A DNA stretch of 64,000 nucleotides, taken from assembly GCF_003010915.2 (NCBI RefSeq), contig NZ_CP028426.1, positions 2,728,001 through 2,792,000 on the forward strand, read 5' to 3'. Both the position numbers and the translations under genes were made by a program. Under the pieces are notes generated by a model, which saw nothing but the letters and a program-made list of their open reading frames with translations, made no database searches and was not told the DNA's origin. This DNA is from Gulosibacter molinativorax. Lineage in GTDB: Bacteria > Actinomycetota > Actinomycetes > Actinomycetales > Microbacteriaceae. Positions 60,186-64,000 of this stretch are shown in pieces. Numbering within the stretch: position 1 is the first letter of the stretch; each line of letters begins with the position of its first letter.

Positions 60186-60266
60186 TGTGTCATTCGGCCA
60201 GCTGGAACGATTCTTCGCTCGTGGGTGAGGCAATCCGTTAAATCCGCGCAAACAAGTTGTGTCATT
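60186..60266. promoter_or_regulatory. Direct repeats in the oxidase-importer intergenic region
   Basis: TGTGTCATT occurs at 60186-60194 and again at 60258-60266, both followed by CGG or GGG. Candidate regulator half-sites or promoter motifs in the 269-bp divergent control region. Confidence 0.3.
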
Positions 60267-60273
60267 GGGGACG

Positions 60274-60295
60274 CAGCAGAGTGTGCGCACTGCTG
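60274..60295. promoter_or_regulatory. Imperfect palindrome before the importer operon (candidate TetR operator)
   Basis: CAGCAGAGTG, two bases, CGCACTGCTG: eight of ten arm positions are symmetric. It ends 12 bp before the start of the binding-protein gene, covering its leader. Confidence 0.45.
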
Positions 60296-60307
60296 ATTGG
60301 AGCAAAT

Positions 60308-61420
60308 ATGCAGCGTAGACGTATCGCCAATCGAATGTGGCTGGCGGGAGCAGCGGTGGCAGCCTTGCTGCTGTCCGGCTGTCAACAGGTTTCACAATCG
60401 GATCAAACAGAAGTCGATCTCGGCACGCCCGTAGCTGGTGAAGTCCCTGAGGGAGTTTTCGAGGGCACAACGCTGACCTTTGCTGGCTCCGGTGGCATTT
60501 TCCAGGACGGTCAGGCGGCCGCGGCATGGGATCCGTTTGCCGAGCAGACCGGAGCGACTTTCCTGCAAGATGCGTATGACCCGGGCAAGCTCAAGGCGAT
60601 GGTCGACAGCGGCAACACGACATGGGATCTCGTCAACGCAACGCAGTTTGACACCGCTCAATATTGCGGCACGCTCTATGAGGAGCTCGACTACTCGCAG
60701 ATCGATATCTCGAACGTGCCGGAAGGCACAATCACCGATGACTGCATGGTGCCGCAGATTCTGTACGGTCTCGTTCTCGTATACAACACCGACACTTTTG
60801 GAGACAACCCTCCGACGACTGCAGCTGACTTCTTCGACACGGAGAAGTTCCCCGGTCAGCGCACAGTGAGCGCGTCCCCATACGTGGACCCGCAGATGTT
60901 TGAGTTTGCGATGGTTGCGGATGATAAAGACACTTCGAGCGTCACCGCCGACGACATCGTCCCTGCGCTCGACAAGTACCGCGAGATTGAAGACTCGCTC
61001 ATCACCTGGACGAGCGGCGCACAAGCTCAGCAGCAGCTTGAGTCAGGTGAAGCGGTGATGGGTCTGGTCTGGAGTGGTCGCGGCTACGGCGCCGCAAACG
61101 CCGGTGCTCCCGTAGCTGCCATGTGGGACGAGTGGATGGTCATGGTCGATTCGACGGCAATCCCGAAGGGTTCCCAGAATCTACAAGCTGCACATTCGGC
61201 GATTAATTATTACGGTGGCGCTGAGCAACAGACGAAGATGTCCGAGTTGACTTCGTATGGCCCGATTAACGTCAATGCCAAGCCCGATTTGAGCGGTGAA
61301 CTTGGGAACTGGATGACTACTGATCACCTCGACACGGGGCACTATCCGAACGTTGATTTCTGGGTCGAGAACTATGACGCGTTACAGTCCGCGTGGTCAA
61401 GCTGGGTCACGACGGGTTAA
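60308..61420 (+). CDS. ABC importer substrate-binding lipoprotein, PotD/spermidine-putrescine type
   Basis: A 370-aa exported solute-binding lipoprotein. A basic n-region and the lipobox LLSGC lead to a bacterial SBP fold: LTFAGSGGIFQDGQAAAAWDPFAEQTGATF, VDSGNTTWDLVNAT, LVLVYNTDTFGD, VMGLVWSGRGY and a C-terminal WSSWVTTG. The GGIFQ and VWSGRGY regions match the group that binds polyamines or related cations. GGAGC precedes the ATG. First gene of a four-gene importer operon divergent from the amine oxidase. Confidence 0.9.
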   Translation: MQRRRIANRMWLAGAAVAALLLSGCQQVSQSDQTEVDLGTPVAGEVPEGVFEGTTLTFAGSGGIFQDGQAAAAWDPFAEQTGATFLQDAYDPGKLKAMVDSGNTTWDLVNATQFDTAQYCGTLYEELDYSQIDISNVPEGTITDDCMVPQILYGLVLVYNTDTFGDNPPTTAADFFDTEKFPGQRTVSASPYVDPQMFEFAMVADDKDTSSVTADDIVPALDKYREIEDSLITWTSGAQAQQQLESGEAVMGLVWSGRGYGAANAGAPVAAMWDEWMVMVDSTAIPKGSQNLQAAHSAINYYGGAEQQTKMSELTSYGPINVNAKPDLSGELGNWMTTDHLDTGHYPNVDFWVENYDALQSAWSSWVTTG

Positions 61421-61424
61421 GTAA

Positions 61425-62309
61425 ATGACCGATCTCGCACAAGCGAATCCCCAAGAGGCGAAACCGCGAAAGCGGTTTCGCCTCGGCGGGGCCTGGGCTC
61501 TGCTCATCCCCGCATTCGTTGTTGTCTTCCTATTCTTCGTGCTGCCGCTCATCGATATCATCGTGCGCAGCTTCACAGACGTCAGCCCGGCCGACACACG
61601 TGGCAATTACTGGTGGCTTGTGTCGAACACGGACAACCTGATTATCGGTGCCCGTACGATTCTCACCTCGCTGGTGGTCACCATCGCCTGTTTGGTCTTG
61701 GCTTACCCGTACGCCTATCTGATGACCATTGTGAGCGACCGCAGTCGCAAGTGGCTTACACTCGCGGTCATGATGCCACTGTGGACGAGCATCCTGGTCC
61801 GCACGATGGCGTGGATGATTCTGTTGCAGGACACTGGCCCGATCAATGCGTTCCTTGAGGCGATTGGAATCGGCGCGCAACCGCTTATTCGAACCACATT
61901 CGGTGTGGCGCTCGGTATGGCGCAGGTGCTGTTGCCATTCATGGTGCTGCCGCTTTACTCGGCGATGTCAAAGATTGATCCACGGCTGCTTACGGCGTCC
62001 TCGAGCCTAGGGGCGAATGGCATCACTTCGTTTTTCACCGTGTACCTGCCGCTATCGCGGCCCGGCATCTTCGCCGGCAGCGTTACGGTGTTCATCCTCG
62101 GCCTTGGCTTCTACATCATCCCCTCACTGCTCGGATCGCCACAGGAGGCAATGATCTCTTCCCTGATTTATCTCCAGGTGAGCCAGTTCCTCGAATGGGG
62201 CCATGGCGCAACCCTGGGCGTAGCACTTCTGGCGGTGACCGCGCTCCTCCTCGCAGGGTTTAGCAAGCTCACCAAACAGTCCGCGGCGAAGGCGGGAGCC
62301 GATCGATGA
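61425..62309 (+). CDS. ABC importer permease, PotB type
   Basis: A 294-aa permease with six predicted helices. The EAA loop before the fifth helix is visible as LLTASSSLGANGITSFFTVYLPLSRPGIF, which contacts the ATPase. It starts four bases after the binding-protein stop and overlaps the next permease by four bases (ATGA), so all are translationally coupled. Confidence 0.93.
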   Translation: MTDLAQANPQEAKPRKRFRLGGAWALLIPAFVVVFLFFVLPLIDIIVRSFTDVSPADTRGNYWWLVSNTDNLIIGARTILTSLVVTIACLVLAYPYAYLMTIVSDRSRKWLTLAVMMPLWTSILVRTMAWMILLQDTGPINAFLEAIGIGAQPLIRTTFGVALGMAQVLLPFMVLPLYSAMSKIDPRLLTASSSLGANGITSFFTVYLPLSRPGIFAGSVTVFILGLGFYIIPSLLGSPQEAMISSLIYLQVSQFLEWGHGATLGVALLAVTALLLAGFSKLTKQSAAKAGADR

Positions 62310-63106
62310 CACTCAAACGCGTTCTTGGTGTGCTGTCGGTGCTCACAATCATTTGGTTGTTGGTGCCCACACTGGTGATTATCCCGATGTCGTTCAACGA
62401 GGCACAGTCATTCAACTTTCCGCCGAAGGGATTTTCGACTCGCTGGTACGAGAATTTCTTCACCAATGGTGTCTGGCTTAAGTCACTCGGTAACTCGTTT
62501 TTGATCGCCATTTTGACGGCAATCATTGCGACCACTCTCGGGGTCCTTGCTTGCCTGGGGCTCATCCGCTTGAAGCCAAGAGCCCGTGGAATCTTCGAGA
62601 ACCTCTTCCTCGCGCCAATGATTGTCCCGGGTATCGTCCTCGCGATTGGCCTCTATTCGATATACCTGCGGTTGCAGTCGTCGACAGGGTTCCTATGGCT
62701 CGGAACGCTGCAGGGCTTCGTGTTCGCACACGTGATTTTGGCATTGCCCTTGGTGATCACGAACGTCATGGCGAGTCTGCAAGGGGTGGATGACCGGCTC
62801 GGACAAGCCGCAGCGAGCCTCGGAGCTTCCCGAATGACGACGTTCTTCACCGTCACGTTGCCGCTCATCATTCCGGGCGTGACGGCTGGCGCACTCTTTG
62901 CGTTCGTCACGTCGTTCGATGAAATTATCCTGTCGCTGTTCATTCAGACGCCAAACATGCAGACCCTACCGGTTCAGCTCTTTAACTCGGTTCGCCAGAG
63001 CAACGATCCCACCGTGGCGGCTGTTGCCGTGGTCATGATGGTGCTCTCGCTCCTCGTCCTGCTCGCCGCGCAGTCGGCAACTCGAAAACGAAAGGTAAAG
63101 GCATGA
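62306..63106 (+). CDS. ABC importer permease, PotC type
   Basis: A 266-aa permease with six helices; the EAA loop is RLGQAAASLGASRMTTFFTVTLPLIIPG. Together with the PotB-type subunit it forms the channel. Starts in an ATGA overlap and ends in another ATGA overlap with the ATPase gene. FDEIILSLFIQTP near the end is typical of PotC. Confidence 0.93.
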   Translation: MTLKRVLGVLSVLTIIWLLVPTLVIIPMSFNEAQSFNFPPKGFSTRWYENFFTNGVWLKSLGNSFLIAILTAIIATTLGVLACLGLIRLKPRARGIFENLFLAPMIVPGIVLAIGLYSIYLRLQSSTGFLWLGTLQGFVFAHVILALPLVITNVMASLQGVDDRLGQAAASLGASRMTTFFTVTLPLIIPGVTAGALFAFVTSFDEIILSLFIQTPNMQTLPVQLFNSVRQSNDPTVAAVAVVMMVLSLLVLLAAQSATRKRKVKA

Positions 63107-64000
63107 TCGCTCCTCGAAATAAGCGCGTGCAAGATGAATCAACGACCCTGGACACGCAGGGCGTCAAACAGCAGATTCGTGACCTCGACTACGACACGAC
63201 GGCAGTTGAGACGATTGCACGCTCAGGAATTAGTCTTCGCGGGGTGACTAAGCGTTACGGCACAGCGACTGTTGTCGAGGACATCGATCTCGAGATTGAA
63301 GCTGGCGAGTTTATGACCTTCCTTGGGCCCTCAGGTTCGGGGAAGACGACGACGCTGAACATGATCGCGGGCTTTACCGACGTGACTGAGGGCGACCTCT
63401 TCATTCACGGGAAGCCAGTTGCGAAACTGCCTGCTCATAAGCGTGATCTGGGGGTCGTTTTCCAGAACTATGCGTTGTTTCCGCACATGACCGTCGCTGA
63501 GAATGTCGCCTACCCGCTTAAGCGTCGCAAAGTTAATAAATCCGAACAGGCCGACCGAGTGAAAACCACGCTCGACATGGTGAAGCTCGGCGACTATGGT
63601 CGTCGGTTCCCATCGGAGCTATCGGGTGGTCAGCAGCAGCGCGTCGCCCTCGCGCGCGCACTCGTATACCGCCCCAAGGTTCTCTTAATGGATGAGCCGC
63701 TTGGAGCGCTCGATAAGAAACTCCGCGAATGGCTCCAGATTGAGATCAAGCGAATTCACCACGAGGTGGGTTCCACCTTCGTCTTCGTCACTCACGACCA
63801 AGAAGAGGCGTTGTCCATGTCCGACAGAATCGCGGTGTTCAACGAAGGAAAAATCGAGCAAGTCGGCACAGGCGTGGAATTGTATGAGCACCCTGAGACG
63901 CTCTTTGTAGGGCGGTTCCTGGGAGAATCAACTGTGATCACCGGGGAGTCTTCAGCGACATCCAACGACGGAACCGAGCTGGTACATGAGGGTCATCGCA
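63103..64000 (+). CDS. ABC importer ATP-binding protein, PotA type (3' end outside window)
   Basis: The first 299 residues of the importer ATPase; no stop is reached by the window end. An N-terminal extension of about 42 residues precedes the ABC domain: Walker A GPSGSGKTT (75-83), Q-loop FQNYALFPHM, signature LSGGQQQRVALARAL, Walker B LLMDEPLGALD and switch His in FVTHDQEEAL. The C-terminal regulatory OB domain of PotA begins near VELYEHPETLFVGRFLGE. ATGA overlap with the permease gene. Confidence 0.95.
   Translation, partial: MIAPRNKRVQDESTTLDTQGVKQQIRDLDYDTTAVETIARSGISLRGVTKRYGTATVVEDIDLEIEAGEFMTFLGPSGSGKTTTLNMIAGFTDVTEGDLFIHGKPVAKLPAHKRDLGVVFQNYALFPHMTVAENVAYPLKRRKVNKSEQADRVKTTLDMVKLGDYGRRFPSELSGGQQQRVALARALVYRPKVLLMDEPLGALDKKLREWLQIEIKRIHHEVGSTFVFVTHDQEEALSMSDRIAVFNEGKIEQVGTGVELYEHPETLFVGRFLGESTVITGESSATSNDGTELVHEGHR

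Overview
The window comes from a high-GC Gram-positive chromosome, most likely an actinobacterium of the Microbacteriaceae or a close relative. The evidence is: a dnaK-grpE-dnaJ-hspR operon behind HspR operator sites; a NucS mismatch endonuclease; actinobacterial DUF3618 and Phage_holin_3_6 envelope proteins; Ala/Ser-rich secreted proteins; start sites that look leaderless; and a striking abundance of the word GGATGC/GCATCC. No rRNA, tRNA, insertion sequence, prophage or CRISPR array was seen.

Layout. 1-12.9 kb: 3' part of a copper-type P-ATPase, two strong hairpins, a PIG-L/LmbE-like protein without the zinc motif, a GNAT acetyltransferase, a 988-aa membrane alpha/beta-hydrolase-like protein, a SWIM-SNF2 helicase, an Atg22/UMF1-type MFS transporter, a frameshifted VapB antitoxin, a CAP-domain lipoprotein and an isochorismatase-family hydrolase. 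13-17.3 kb: the chaperone operon with a sigma70-like promoter overlapped by a perfect HAIR operator. 17.6-26.1 kb: a VanY carboxypeptidase, then two acyl-CoA-dehydrogenase-fold monooxygenase-like proteins and a DszA/NtaA-type flavin monooxygenase (probable organosulfur or organonitrogen acquisition), enclosing a divergent kinase/aminotransferase pair that resembles hydroxylysine kinase plus phospholyase. 26.4-35.4 kb: two DUF2207 membrane paralogues, a secreted HNH nuclease-like lipoprotein, a patatin, a subtilase, and a DsbA-like oxidoreductase facing an AraC regulator. 35.4-46.2 kb: HAD phosphatase plus glycosyltransferase, an unrecognised protein, a small membrane protein, a translationally coupled cyclase/TPP-enzyme pair, NucS, a MATE exporter and an M13 peptidase. 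46.3-49.2 kb: three small envelope proteins, a HemQ-like protein that appears to have lost its haem region, and HemD. 49.3-58 kb: a 1411-aa PutA-like protein that seems to have lost both active sites, ornithine aminotransferase, an alpha/beta hydrolase, a lipoate ligase, a PepSY lipoprotein and a small acetyltransferase. 58-64 kb: a visibly lower-GC locus with a TetR regulator and flavin amine oxidase divergent from a PotABCD-type ABC importer, probably polyamine or amine uptake and oxidation.

Points that deserve most attention: the PutA-like and HemQ-like apparent pseudoenzymes; a family of intergenic repeats with a 41-nt period at two sites and a related duplication at a third; the kinase/phospholyase-like pair; the cyclase/TPP module; and the amine island, where the genome-wide GGATGC word almost disappears. 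All assignments were made by reading motifs; no database search was possible.
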